NCBI RefSeq assembly: GCF_008831285.2
Contig: NC_045149.1
Span: 12,652,629-12,716,628, forward strand
Reading direction: 5' to 3'
DNA length: 64,000 bases
Source: Nymphaea colorata
Lineage: Eukaryota; Streptophyta; Magnoliopsida; Nymphaeales; Nymphaeaceae
Shown: positions 25,173 to 38,458 of the stretch, in pieces
Layout: every line of letters begins with the position of its first letter
Numbering within the stretch: the first letter of the stretch is position 1
Notes under the pieces: generated by a model
Told to the model about the DNA's origin: nothing
Databases searched by the model: none
Seen by the model: only the letters and a program-made list of their open reading frames with translations
Program-made: the position numbers and the translations under genes

Positions 25173-26100
25173 ACATAATGCTATGTACAGTGTGGCATCC
25201 ATCACCTCCCAATGAAGGCAGCAAAAGTAGGGTATGCTATCTAAATGCAATATCAGGCTGTAGTGGCCCTCCATAACCAACCATGTTACTGTAAATCTGC
25301 TGACCCTTGATCATGGACTGTGCAGCAGATCCTTCTTGTGGAATATAAGGTGATTGAGAATTGAATCTCTGGTGCTATGGTCTATTGTGGTTGTTTCCAA
25401 TTTTAGTTCATTCAGAGAGTCCAAATTGGATCTATTGGTACTGGCAGGATATTCTGTTCTTTGTAATTATTACTTGCTCATGATTTACATATCAATGTAA
25501 AGCCATGTTATCTGTATATTGAAGAAAAACTTCTGCAAACAGTTACAGGAGGGGTTTGCTACTGAGGATGATGGTTGGTTCTAAACTATTTCATTCTTTT
25601 CAGGCTGTATCCAGTAGGGGATGCTGATTAAAAGAGACCGTCTTTCTTCTCCAGTCAACAATGGAATGAGTTAAATATGGAAAGCTTTGGTTGTACTCTT
25701 TTTCCCTTTAAAGAAAGTAATAATAGTTCTACTGGAGATGTTGAAGAGTCAAAGTACTGCCGAAGCACCATCGATGAATAAAGATTATGGAGAAGACAAA
25801 CTAATGTGCATGATTGTGAGAAGCGTCAGTGGGATGGAAACAGCAAAGGATGGTATCGGTGAAAATGCCACATGGGAAAACTTCTTATAAGATGACTACT
25901 CAAAAGATGGCAACATCAAAAGAAGGCAGTCTTACAGGTGGCATGTTCAGACATATCTGGAGGACTACAGAACAGCGTTCCTCCTGAGTGGGTCAAGGTG
26001 AAGGCACCCCTTAAGAAATCAGCTAAAGGCAGAAGCATAAACTCCATACCCTTTTCTGCACCTCTAGAACAATATATTCGGTGGGCCTCTTCCCAATAAG
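25173..26100 (+). other. DUF3527 3' untranslated region and a possible decayed coding patch
   Basis: 25173 to about 25550 is probably 3' untranslated sequence, although no canonical AATAAA was seen. Between 25690 and 26085 short + strand pieces look coding-like but are cut by stops and frame changes. An example is the piece SVPPEWVKVKAPLKKSAKGR at about 25974. I do not recognise the family. It could be a decayed gene fragment or chance. Confidence 0.35.
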
Positions 26101-26171
26101 CGTTAGATGAGCAACGAGGTTCAGTTGCAACAGTTTTCTTATCCGAGCGCGTATAATATATATATATATAT

Positions 26172-26362
26172 ATTCAGGGGTGGAGGGAGGGGGGGCCGCC
26201 CGGGCCATGGCCCGGGTGAGCCCAAGAATTTTTTTTTTTCATTGAAAAAATCAAAATTTTTTAGTTTGGCTCGACCGGTCGCTCCTCTTGGTCCGACCCT
26301 GGTCCGGCCCGCAAATCATCTTGGCCGACCCTAGAAAAAATCCTAGCTCCGCCCGTGTATAT
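26172..26362. mobile_element. Short GC-rich element with inverted ends inside a (TA)n tract
   Basis: It begins TTCAGGGGTGGAGGGAGG and ends CTAGCTCCGCCCGTG, with TATATA on both sides. GGAG and CTCC near the ends make a loose inverted repeat. The interior has a GGCCATGGCC palindrome and then an A/T-run. It may be related to the GTGGCGGAGCCA family but is much diverged. There is no coding capacity. Confidence 0.45.
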
Positions 26363-27910
26363 ATTGGAGGGGTCTTGCCCTGTACTGATGATGCTTTCTT
26401 TTTAGTTCCTCCAATGCTTTCTTTTTAGTTCCTCCAATTGAATAATGTTCCTCGGTAGCATGCCGATTGGACAAGTTGAGATGCATTCTACACATGAATA
26501 AGGTATACTTGCACAAAACACAAGGAGGTTTGCATGCACATATATGGTTCACTCGTTCTTGTTTGAAGGGTTCCTTCAACTTATATACATTGGGTATTGT
26601 TGTACGGCAGGGTGGTGGTGTTTTAGATGTCCTAGAAAGTTATTATTTATACTTTGGTTTCTTCCGTTATTGAAAAGCTTGTGCATTCGGTACAATTGCA
26701 GATGCTCCAAGTTACCCGGTGTGTCCTTTTTGTATATTAATTTAGGGGTCACTGCAAAAGTTGGCAGATATTATGATCTTTAGGCTTTCCGGAGTATAGA
26801 TTGTCGTCAGATGCACACGCAGTTAGGACTTAAATTTACTCAAACTTTTCGTACTCCCTGAGCCCTCATAGGAGTACCAGAAACACTTCTCGCTATGCTT
26901 CCTTGACTACACAGGTACATCAAAAAAGCTTCAACTTGCACCAGAAGTGACACCCACGGGAGTTGGACTGTCTGCATGTTAACGCAACATCCCTAGGCCA
27001 CACGGCAACGCCCTTCTATGTCACTACCAATTAACGCTTTCAGCTTTTGAACCTAAACCTGCAACAAGCTCTAGCATATATTACAGTGTCAACACGTAGG
27101 AAACCCTTGACGAAACCGAGGGTTCTTGCCAGTCTTTTTTGCCCTAATCCTCCTCTCTCTCTTTCCTCCTCCTCTTTTGGGTGTATGTGCGGTTGAGGTC
27201 GTGGTGCTTCCCACGAGATTTTCGTGAATTGATCACAGATCGGTGCAAAAGATTGGAAGGGCGGATGGATCTCAAAAGCATGGATTTATTCTCCATCGAG
27301 GACTTGAAATCTGAGGTTTTGAGATCCAAAAACCATGAATCTTGCCTTGAAATCCATCTTTGGGTCAAAGATCCGAGGCTACCAAACAAGGCCTTAGGTT
27401 CCAGGGTTGCTTGGGGACTTGGGTAGGGAGTAGTACACCTGTCAATTTGAATGCCAAAGATCCATCATTAAAAGTTATCATACATTACAATGGCTCTAAC
27501 CCAAATAACCAGACCAGTGAGAAAAGTATCTGCCACAATCAGTCTGGAATGGGCCTCGAAGTGCTTACTCCACCATCCAAAACCATCTTCTATGGTCAGT
27601 TCATCCCTTGGTCATTGTGAGATGTCATCCATCGACTGAAGTTTCAAAGAATTAATAAACATTTAATCGTGATTACTAGATTGGTCCAATATTTTCACAT
27701 GAAAGTACATGAACAATGATCTGGCTGATTATTGGTGTTCAAAGTGAAACACTTAGTTTGCAGATAATTACAAAAAATTCTTAGTTTAGTTCTCAACCTT
27801 AATCTGGATAAATCTGTAGACCAAGTTCAGACTATTACTACCCCCACTATCACTTGGCAAGGTCGTTTGGACGAGTTGAAACTACTAGAGCAGCAGCAAT
27901 TCAAGTCAAG
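26363..27910. other. Gene-free sequence
   Basis: A CTTTCTTTTTAGTTCCTCCAATG block is present twice in tandem at about 26391-26440. The region 27130-27430 has a CT-rich run followed by an open frame rich in GAGATCC/GGATCT words. Similar words occur in GSH1 intron 14 (near 32615-32760 and 38510-38560), so this is more likely a dispersed repeat than a gene. Confidence 0.45.
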
Positions 27911-28091
27911 AAAGCGGCCCAGTGGCAGGTGTAGGCAATTGCTTACACCAGCCAACTAAATTTCCTTTATGACATAGTATATACTTTATTTTTTCTTTAT
28001 TTTTATTTTTTTACATATAAGTGCCCCTTAAAAATTGAAACTTAGAATAATAGTGGCCCTTAGTCAGTCTGGCTCCGCCACTAAAGAGGCC
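27911..28091. mobile_element. GTGGCGGAGCCA family (best-bounded copy)
   Basis: The element at 27920-28082 starts CAGTGGC and ends CTGGCTCCGCCACT. It is flanked by AAAGCGGCC (27911-27919) and AAAGAGGCC (28083-28091), a 9-bp direct repeat with one mismatch. Inside are GGCAATTGCTTACACC and AAGTGCCCCTTAAAA, the two landmarks of the family. A 9-bp duplication would suit a Mutator-like origin. If it is really 8 bp, hAT is more likely. Confidence 0.65.
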
Positions 28092-31000
28092 ATCAATTGA
28101 AATAATTGAAAGGTGAAGGAAGGTCTTCATAGCGCGCACTGCCTTTCCTTTGGCTCCCTTAACCAAGCATCTCCCCTTAGGAACAGGCAAGGAAACGGAT
28201 AATGCTTTGATGAATTCCTTGCTTTAGATAGTCACGTTTGAAAATATAAAAAATTACATTGCTTTCTTTTTCCTAAAATTCTAATCAAGCGATCATCATG
28301 GTCCAGAAGTTATAAATCCACTCTTAGATTCCTTGATTTGCATTCCAAAGATCGTCACCAAAAATGTGAAATCTTTGTAGATTGTACTATATTATTTATA
28401 CATTCAATTAGCTGATTCATGAATGCATATGTTGGTGTCTGTACAAGATTATGAAAAATGCAGGAAAAAATGCAAAAATTTAATTTTTAAAATATTGTTG
28501 GATTTGTCTCCACCTCATCAACCTTCCCAGATGGGAGGGAAGAGTTACCTATCATTGAGGTGATTGAGGGGTTATTTTTGACAAAAAGATATGTAGACAA
28601 TTGCAAGTGATTATCAAAAGGGATTAACCCTCTGCAACACTAGAGAAGGAAAATATTTCAGATTTTCATTTTGGCTGTTGTGGTGGTCCTTTTGGATTGT
28701 CAACCAACGCCAATATTTTATTTGCAAGTATCGGTTGTTCTTGATCAAGCCATTAATCTTGATGTGGTATTGGGAATTTGATTATCATAAGTATTATTTC
28801 TTTGATCAAATTTTCTCTTTATAATATCAATGAATGATTAATTATCCTACGAATGGTATTATAGCCAAGTTTACATTTTAATTTTGTTTCCATCGCTGTG
28901 CTTGCGGCAATGTGCATTATCGGTTAATTTTATTTCACGGAGACAAACTGGAATAGTCAAATAGTTGCATTTTTTTTTTTGTCGTGCAATACTAAGGTTT
29001 TGAATAGTGAAACATCACAAACATTTCTAAGTATATACAAATATTCATATTATATGTTATTCAGTTTGACATGATGAAAAAAAAAATCAAACATGAAACT
29101 CCAAGTCATGGATTCGCTTAAGGCATCGTTCCTCTGTTCTTGGTAAATGGTGATTAGCTATAATTTCTTTTTGCTAAATGCTGGGTAGTACAGCACCATC
29201 ACGTAGCAATACAGACTTGCCCAGCTGCCTAGGATCCTATGCTGCTTAAAGCTCTTGTGAATAAAATAATATGCAAAAGCATCCGATCCTGGAACAATCC
29301 TTGAAGCAAAAATAATAGTTTGTTTATGAATAACCCCTTCATCTAGGTAGAATCCTCACAGTACCAACAACAATCAATGGCCAAGAATATGTATGTGGTG
29401 CACGTCCACAAGGCGCTTCAGTATTGTATTGGTCAAACCACATTCAAAAGGGGAGTAGAGCAAGAGAAAAGAATAGATTGCTAGATAAGCCAAGGACCAT
29501 CTTACTGCCTTGGTTAAGAGGGGTCAATTGACCATGAAGACAGCACCAGCAATTAAGTCTCAGGCCGGACCAACAAGGAGTTAGGCTCCGGCTAGGCCAC
29601 AACCCTTGATTGCGGCTCGGACCCGGTCCAGTTAAAATTTTAAAATGTATTTTTAATATAAAATAATATATAAATGTAATTATTACCTGGCCCCATGCCC
29701 AATATTTGTGTATGATGGAATTAATTTTTGGTAACACAACTTAATGGAATAATGCAGATAATATGTATGGATCACCCAATGCTAGCACTCTATTTATTGA
29801 TGCCTTGCTTTCTTGTCACCATAGCCACGCACAATTATCAGGACGACCAACTGCTTCTTTGGAATCTATAATTGTAAAACCATAGAAATCACATTCTGAA
29901 TCTACAAAAATAATATGACATTGTAATTTGCAAGCAACTTTTGAACAAAATCACTTATCATATGTACAACTTTTTTACTGAAACCTTCAATAAATATAGT
30001 GCCACTGTAAATGAGCAACCATCATTGAAGCAATCCAAGAGTACATGCATACAAAAAAAGAAGAAATTTAAAGTTGACAAACAACATTCGCAATTATTTA
30101 TAAGATACATTAGTAATTGAACAACAGCGATTATTACAAAAGCAAAAAATTAAACAATAAGGTGAATTGAGTTACCAAATGAGATAATCATGGCTATTAT
30201 CAAAGTGTTATAACCTAATGTAGTGATTAATCTGAGTTGATACAGCAATAATGCAAGAAAATAAAGCGACTTGTTTGTGTACGATGGAATTAATATTTGA
30301 TAACACAATGGAGCCAAACAATGCAAATAATCCACAGCTGAATCGCTCGGTCGTGGTGCTCCTTTCATTTACACCTTTCCTCATCTCTATAGCTAAATGC
30401 AATTGTCAATAGGTTCAAAATCTTCTATTGCATCTCCAACTATGAAGCCATGACAATCACCTTCTGAATCTGCAGTAATAATATGACACCAAAAGTACAC
30501 CAATGTTTGAACAAAAGCATTACGACATAGACTAGCTAAGGGTCACTCTTTCATTTCTTTGCTTATTAATTTCTTTTGTGTAACTTAATATGCACTACTC
30601 TCTTTTTCTGATTCACCCACGTAATATCATTATGTCTAATGATTTAATGAACCAGCCTATCTTCTTGAAACCCTTCCTGCATGAAGCTCCAATATGACAA
30701 ATTGATTTATCCACCATGGCAAAACTAGGAATGCTAACGGATTGGATTTGGAACGCTCTTAACCATGTTTGGTTTTTCGGATAGTCACATGTTCGGATTG
30801 GAATTTAGATTCAAATATGAACAAAAAAAAGTCATATAAATTCAAATTTGTAATCCTATTTCACAATCTGAATATGATCTGAATCCGATTTCACAATCTG
30901 AATTCAAATCCTAATTTTGAACCAAATCTAGCCAATTTGAAAAGGTAAAAATGTATTGGACATAAGTTATTTATTTAAAAATAAATCTGATCCAAATCTA

Positions 31001-32095
31001 AATCCTCATCCAATTGGATATTTATGTATATCTAAATCAGATATGTTGGTCGGATATGCAATCCAAATCAGGTATAAACAAAACAAATTGGTCATTCACA
31101 AGTCAGATAATGTGTTTTTTCCGACTTTATCATATACGTCATCCATGTAAGTCGACTCTTTTATATGATCGATTTTTCCAACCAATGAAGAACAAGGTGA
31201 ACATCTTGAAGGCAGAAAATGTTATGTTGAATAGCACGAGAAATGCATTGTAACATATTCAAAGGCATTTAAATAAAAGCCCACATCTGTACTATACTGT
31301 TCACGGGCATTTAGGATGAGGTTACCAAAAAATGGTCGTACCACATTCATGGGCTTTTAATTGATTGACCTTTTTATTGATAGGCATTCACCGGAACAGA
31401 CTTATCATAACACATGGGCACGAAATTGGTGCCGTAAAATGAAGTCAGCAATGAAAATTCGATGTTAGAGAACCGTGTCAGTGATCATACTGGCGATTAT
31501 AATCTGATGACATATATAGCCATTGCAATGCCAACATAAGATTGAAAGGGAACTCCGCAGAGATAGCCGAAACTTTTACGTATATTTTCAGTAATAATTT
31601 TTTTTAAAATTTCCGGAAGCCTACTTAAACATTATAATCAATTGTCTGGGATATCTTTCATAGGTTAGAAAGTTTTGCCATCATTAATATTCATCTAGAC
31701 GTTAAAAAAGAAAAGAAATATACAGGGAAGTCTTTATAGGGAAGAAACCAAAAACCAAAAACAAAAAAAAGAAACCCCTAGGCGAACCATGAGCCAAGAC
31801 TTTTCAAGATCTTTATAGAGCTTATCATTTGGGAAGACTCTGAAACATTTAGGCGGTCTACAATTGTAATAAATGCACAGCAATCCCATGAAGGTCCCAC
31901 TATTTAGCCCAACCTTTTAGGTCAAAATAAGCAACAAAACCGAGCGCGAATGAACAATTTCTCCTCCCAAAGAGTACCGAAGAAAAATTTTGCTTTCTTT
32001 TACCCATGCCGACCTCAACGTCTGTGCGAGAAGGAACTAAAAAAACAAAAAAGAAGAAAAAGTTGTACGCATTTGAATGCACATACACTAGAAAA

Positions 32096-32126
<31 letters not shown>

Positions 32127-32140
32127 TATACAAGTTATGT
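28092..32140. other. Gene-free sequence between the two host genes
   Basis: Two diverged direct copies of about 240 bp lie at about 29708-29950 and 30277-30515. Both start GTGTAYGATGGAATTAAT and end near TTTGAACAAAA. They look like decayed minus-strand coding sequence of unknown family. Around 29545-29640 is a GGCCGGACC-type degenerate repeat. At 30720-31080 is a cluster of AATCTGAAT/TCCGATTT blocks. No intact gene is supported. The 3' end of the GSH1 transcript may reach into the right part. Confidence 0.45.
32098..32127. repeat. (GA)n microsatellite
   Basis: About 14 GA repeats, just downstream of the GSH1 stop codon in the direction of that gene's transcription. It therefore lies in the 3' untranslated or 3' flanking sequence. 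Confidence 0.9.
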
Positions 32141-32192
32141 CAAGCAAGGTATCGATTTAAGCAAGAACAAACACCGCCTTGTTTTCATTCAA

Positions 32193-32256
32193 TTTTCTTC
32201 AGAAGCAGGATCTACACAAGCGAGAAAAAAATCATCTAAAGAGGCACCTAATTTAT
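32193..32256 (-). other. Proximal 3' untranslated region of GSH1 with a duplicated coding-end fragment
   Basis: Directly after the TAA stop, the minus strand reads ATAAATTAGG, an AATAAA-like word too close to the stop to be the usual poly(A) signal. About 75 bp downstream the minus strand repeats a diverged copy of the last exon's TGTAGATCCTG...GAAGAA segment (32193-32215 against 32268-32291). This looks like a short duplication of the end of the coding region. Confidence 0.5.
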
Positions 32257-35200
32257 TTAATAAAGAAGTTCTTCAAAAACAGGATCTACACTCTCTTCCC
32301 ATTTCTCATGATACAGCTTCAGAAGCTTCTCTGCTGGTGTAGTTCCTGCAACCAAAGAATTATGAATGAAATGAAACACGTCGGAGGCATGAAATTAATT
32401 ATGGACGTCGTCTCCCAAGAAACAAAAACAAGGCAGACAGGCAGAGAGAAAAATGCATTAACCATTTGGCCATCGACCAAACAAAAACCTAAGCAGGAGA
32501 CTAATTCAGACTTTATACATATGTCCGTTGGGCCATCTACAAAACCCTGCTGGCCACATGGGACTGGGAAAACAATCAAAGAAAACGTAGAATCTTCCAG
32601 GCTGTGTTTGATTACCTCGGATCTCAGATCCAAGGACAGATTTACCCAAGGGATACAAGAAAAAACAAACTGTGGATCTCTAATCTGCAGGTTTCAAATC
32701 CACAAAAGGGGTAAAATCCGTGGCTTAGAAATTGGACAGGAGGCTGTCCGATCTCTAAGGTGGATCTCACATCTGCAACACTGTGGCGGGAGGTCTCCCA
32801 CCATCAGCATCAACCGACCTGCGATGGCCCTTCCTCTCCCCTTTCTTTCCACCTGGTTCAGACCTGCCATGGCCCTTCCTCTCCACCTGGTTCAGTGTTA
32901 GCCTATGGGGATCGGGTCTGTTCAGACCCGATCCATTCTCCTTATATCCACACGCCTAAAGTTACTAGGCGGTAGCTCTCTTGTAATATTTTATAATTTT
33001 ATGTACAAATCTGTTGTAACCTATTAGGGTTATTCTTTTTAAAAAAAAGATTAAGGAACGCAGGGCGGTGTTAAGCCGGCTGCTCCCTTTCCTCCATCGT
33101 CTTCTTTCATCCTCTCCTCTCAATATATTTGTTTTGCATACGGAGAGACGAGTACTTTGTGAAGATTCTTACATGGTATCAGAGCCAGGTTGCATCGTCC
33201 TCCGGTGAGTGATTTCAGTTTGATGTGATTAGCCCTAATCTGCCCTACATTCTTTCTTTTCTGGCGTGGTCATCCCTAAATCTTGCGTGATTTGCCCTAA
33301 TTGATTTACCCTAATCGTTGTGCCCTAATTTTTTCATCGTTTTGCCCTAATTTCTGTCGTTGCCCTAAACCAATTATGGATCAGCCGATTCCCTCTCTTC
33401 TATCTTCTAGCTTTCTCTCCCAACTTATTTCTCAAAAGCTGAATCATAGTAACTATTTGACTTGGAAACGTCAAATAGTCCCTTTTATTAAAAGTCATAG
33501 ACTCTACGGGCATATCGATGGGACCACTCCAGCACCTCCTATGTATATTGACCGCGAAGTGAAGAAGACCGTAGTGGGAGTGGGAGATCAAGTTGCTGGG
33601 GCTGCGGCTATGAGTGAAATCAGATTTGAATATGAAACCATTACTGAAAATAATCCTGAGTATGAAGTTTGGCTGGCTCACGACCAGTCCCTTGTTGCCT
33701 ATATTACTTCTACTTTGTCAAAGGAAGTATTAGGAGGTATTGATGATGATTTAACAGCCCTAGAGTTGTGGTCTACCCTTGCCACCACATATTCTCAAGT
33801 ATCCGAAGCACGTTTTCTGCAGTTAAGAAGGCAATTTCAGGACATCAAGCGTGGGACGCGTACTGTTTTGGAATATTTGAATGAAATTAAAAGTGTAAGT
33901 GATCAACTTGCTGCCATTGGACATCCCGTCAGCGACAAGGACAAAGTGCAACAAGCCTTGAGTGGACTGGGAACAGATTTTGATATTTTTTGCACAGCCT
34001 TGTAAGTCCTACCTGTTCTTCCATCTTTCGAAGATCTCAAGGCTAAGTTATTCCAACACGAAGCTAGTCGTGTTCAGCGACAGAATTTGATTCCTTCCAA
34101 CAGTCACAATGTACTGATCACAGGGACACATGCATTGCAAGGGAATCGCACTCGTACTTGGATTCCTCAGGCAGGAATGGAAAGAGGGATTCTCCCAACA
34201 CCACAGGGCATGAACACTACTTCTGCCACATCTAGAAGGGTTCCGACTTGTTTCTATTGCAACAAGAGGGGGCATGTAAAGTCAGAATGTTGGCACAACC
34301 CGCAGAACAAAAATAATCAGATTAGACGTGAGAACAAGGCATCAGCAGGGTCAGCTTCATCATCATCTGGATCTAATGTTTTAGCAGACGTACAACAACT
34401 CCTCATGACAGCCCTGTCTAAGCTTCATTTGAAACAAAACGAGCAAGGAGAATGGTATGTGGACTCTGGAGCAGCAGCTCATGTTACTGGTGACGCAGGT
34501 AATCTCTCTAGTGCTCTCCCTTATTTAGATAAAGGCTCAGTTGTCACGGGAGATGGTTCCCATCACACAATATCACACATTGGAAATGTACAAATTTCTA
34601 TGGGCTCTTCTTCGATTCCATTAAAGAATGTTCTTGTTGTTCCAAGTGTCAAGAAAAATATTATTTCAGTGTCTAAGCTTATTGATGATACTCAATCCTC
34701 TGTTGAATTCACACCCTCTTCTGTTTATGTCAAGGATGCTCGAACCAAGAAGACATTCGCTGAGGGCACTCGCAAAGGAGATATGTATGTCCTTGAAGGA
34801 GCTCCACAGATGTCAAAACCTCACCTTTCCGATTCATGTTTTCCAAGTCATAGTGAAGTCAATGTCACAGAGTATAATAAGCCATCCATTTGGCATGGTC
34901 GGTTAGCTCATTGTAGTCAATCTTTTGTTCGAAATCTTGTTGCAGACGGGCTCTTAGATAAGTCCAGTCTGAGTTCTGTCAATGAGTCCAACATGCGCTC
35001 GAGTTGTCATATCTGTAAGAGCCATGTCCTTCCTTTTCAATTAATAAATAAAAGAGCTTCAAAGGTTTTTGACACCATATATTCTGATGTTTGCGGGCTT
35101 GCTCCAGTTCCTTCTTCTTCTGGGAGTAGATACTATGTCATTTTTGTTGATTCATATTTCCGATATACTTGGATCCATTTCATGAAACACAAATCAAAAG

Positions 35201-38200
35201 TTTTTCGCTTATTCACTCAATTTCATGCATTGGTTCAAAATAAATACTCCAGTAATATTGTGCATTTTCAATGTGATGGTGGTGGTGAATTTATTTCTAA
35301 TGAATTTACTGAGTACTTACTAGATAATGGGATCATTAGACAAATTTCATGTCCGCATACACCTCAGCAAAACGGAATTGTTGAAAGGAAACATAGGCAT
35401 ATTGTTGAAAGTGCACTCAGCATGATGCATGAAACAGACTTACCTATGACATTGTGGACCGAGGCTTTCCATACGGCTATACATGTTATAAATCGATTGT
35501 CATTGGCTTTGCTTGATGGAAAATCACCATTTTTTCTTTTACACCAAGAACAGCCACGTTATGAGGAGTTGCGTGTTTTTGGATGTGTGCTATGTGCATG
35601 TTGATGTTTCCTTGCGAAACAAATTTCAAGATCGTGTTGTTTTATGTAGATTTATAGGGTATGCAGAAAATTACAAGGGTTATAGGTGTTACAACCCTAA
35701 AACTGGGCGTGTACATTTTTCACTGCATGTTGTCTTTGATGAGAACAGGTTACAGGATCCCAAGGCTACTTCTGTGACACTCAAGGACAAGAATGAAGTT
35801 TATGATACTTGGCTTCATGCTGAAATCTTAAGACAAGGGGCAGCAATGTTGACCGAGCACAATGAGCAAGTTGTTAATGAGCCCGAGACATCTGTAAGTA
35901 GTTCCTTGAGCAGCACTACTTCCTTGGACAGTATGCCTTCATCTTCTCAGCCCAGTGAGCCACCTATACATAATCGGTTCTCAGGCCTGGTGTATTCTAG
36001 GCGATCAGTTCCTACTGCAGTTCCACGCCAATCACAATGCGTGTGACATCCTATTGATAGATGGGTGAGCTATAACAATTTTTCTTTGGATTTTCAGCTG
36101 TTTATGACAGAAGTCAGCAAAGAGGTGGAACCAACATCTTATCACAATGCGAGTAAGGAAAAATGTTGGGTTGAAGCTATGAATGAGGAAATGGCAGCCT
36201 TGCATGAATGTCAGACTTGGCAGATTGTCCCTCGTCCAGCTGATAAGAATGTTGTGGGATCCAAATGGGTTTATAAACTGAAATATAAACCAGATGGTAG
36301 CATTGATCGATATAAAGCACGACTTGTGGCGCGCGGTTTCACTCAGCAATATGGGGAAGATTATGATGAAACATTCAGTCCAGTCATCAAGATGGGAACA
36401 ATCCGTGTGATTATTTCTCTTGCAGTCTCGTATGGATGGCCTCTCTTTCAGTTAGATGTCAAAAATGCTTTTCTTCATGGAATTCTTAAGAAAGAGGTAT
36501 ACATGGAGCAACCTCCCGGCTACATGATTCTCAAAAATGGGTTTGCAAATTACACAAGTCTCTATATGGGTTGAAGCAAGCTTCTAGGTCATGGTTTGAT
36601 CGTTTTTCTCATCACATACAACAAGTTGGTTTTCTCCGAAGCTCTCTCAATCACTCTTTGTTTATCTATCGCACTGGAGAAGCTACCACCTGGTTACTTA
36701 TCTATGTTGATGATATTGTTATAACTGGGAATTCTTCTTCACATATATCTTATGTTAAAGGTATGTTGAAGCAAGAATTCAAGATGAAGGATCTGGAAGA
36801 ATTACGATATTTTTTGGGTGTTGAACTTGACAGAACAAATGATAGTTTGACTCTTACACAGCACATGTATACCCTTGATATTTTGGACAGGGCAGGTATG
36901 ACTAATTGCAAACCCATCACTACCCCCAGTGTTCTGAATACTAAATTGACTGCATCTGATGGAACTGCTGCATATTCCAATCCCACATTCTATCGCAGCA
37001 TTGTTGGTATGTTACAATACCTTACCTTTACTCGCCCAGACATAGTATATGCTATAAATCAGATTTCTCAGTTCATGCATGCACCCACTGAAGGACATAT
37101 GAATGCCGCTAAGCGGATCCTACGGTATCTCAAAGCTACTCTTGGAGATGGACTAGTCTACACAAAATGTTCCAATGTTTCTCTTGGACATAGCATATAT
37201 ACATATACTGATGCCGACTGGATAGGCGATCCCGATGACCGACGATCAGTTTCAGGTTTCTGTCTCTTTCTTGATTCTAATCTCATTTGTTGGAGCAGTA
37301 AAAAGCAGCGTGCTGTTGCACGATCTAGCACTGAGGCAGAGTATAGAGCAATGGCTACAGGGACGGCTGAAGCGTCATGGTTACGTCATTTACTTGGGGA
37401 GCTCAATCTTCCTATTGTTCGGTCATCATTACTATGTGACAATCAAAGTGCGATAAAAACTGCTTTCAATCCCATTTTGCATAATCGCACCAAACATATA
37501 GAGATTGATCAACATTTCATCCGTCAGAAGGTTGAAGAAGCCGAGATCTTGCCTACTTATATATCCACCAATGAACAGATAGTTGATCTTTTTACCAAAG
37601 GTCTCACAGGGCAGCATTTTTGGGATTTGAAGAACAAGTTGTGCATGATCAAATCTCATGCACAACTTGAGGGGAGCTGTTAGCGTATGGGGATCGGGTC
37701 TGTTCAAACCCGATCCATTCTCCTTATATCCACATGCCTAAAGTTACTAGGCAGTGGCTCTCTTGTAATATTTTATAATTTTATGTACAAATCTATTGTA
37801 ACCTATTAGGGTTATTCTTTTAAAAAAAAAGATTAAGGAACGCAGGGCGGTGTTAAGCCGGCTGCTCCCTTTCCTCCATCGTCTTCTTTCATCCTCTCCT
37901 CTCAATATATCTGTTTTGCATACGGAGAGACGAGTACTTTGTGAAGATTCTTACAATCAGCACTACTAAGGGTTTCAAAAAAGAGAAACCCTCACCCATC
38001 GGACAACAATGGCAACACGCCACTCAACCGAAGAAAAAGGGGCCTCAACGAGCACACTGCTTCTTCCCTCCCGAAAGCATCAGGACTGTGGCACCTCCTT
38101 AACCACAAATTAACACTTAAACGAATTCAATAACCACGAAGATATCAAAGAAGGGGCTTCGACACAGAGACAATTTCATCGCTTCCAAAGTTGGCACTAC

Positions 38201-38419
38201 CGAGGGTTTCAGAAAAGGAAAACCCCCGGGTCATCAAACTAAAAACCTTTCACCTGTGACAAACAGGATTTCCAGAAAAAGAAAAAAAGGTTTCAGAGGA
38301 GACCAAGAGAGAGATAGAGAGAGAGGGAGAGAGAAAGACTTACCCCATGAAGAGACGCCCTTTGCCTATGAGAAGGAGGATATCAGAAAAACAAAACAGC
38401 CACCGCCATGGTGGTCGGG

Positions 38420-38458
<39 letters not shown>

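Larger units (their letters stand above)
32896..37955 (+). mobile_element. Ty1/copia LTR retrotransposon, decayed coding (element A)
   Basis: A complete structure of 5,060 bp: LTR, primer site, gag-pol, purine tract, LTR. It lies in GSH1 intron 14, antisense to that gene. The flanks are TTCAG (32891-32895) and ATCAG (37956-37960), a 5-bp target duplication with one mismatch. The two 278-bp LTRs differ at about 8 positions by eye (about 97% identity). This fits an insertion older than the one at 48048. Confidence 0.93.

Noticed and set aside
31950-32975. Overlapping + strand ORFs of 130 and 240 codons
   Set aside because: They run through a (GA)n repeat and lie antisense to the last GSH1 exon, which has clear conserved protein sequence on the other strand.
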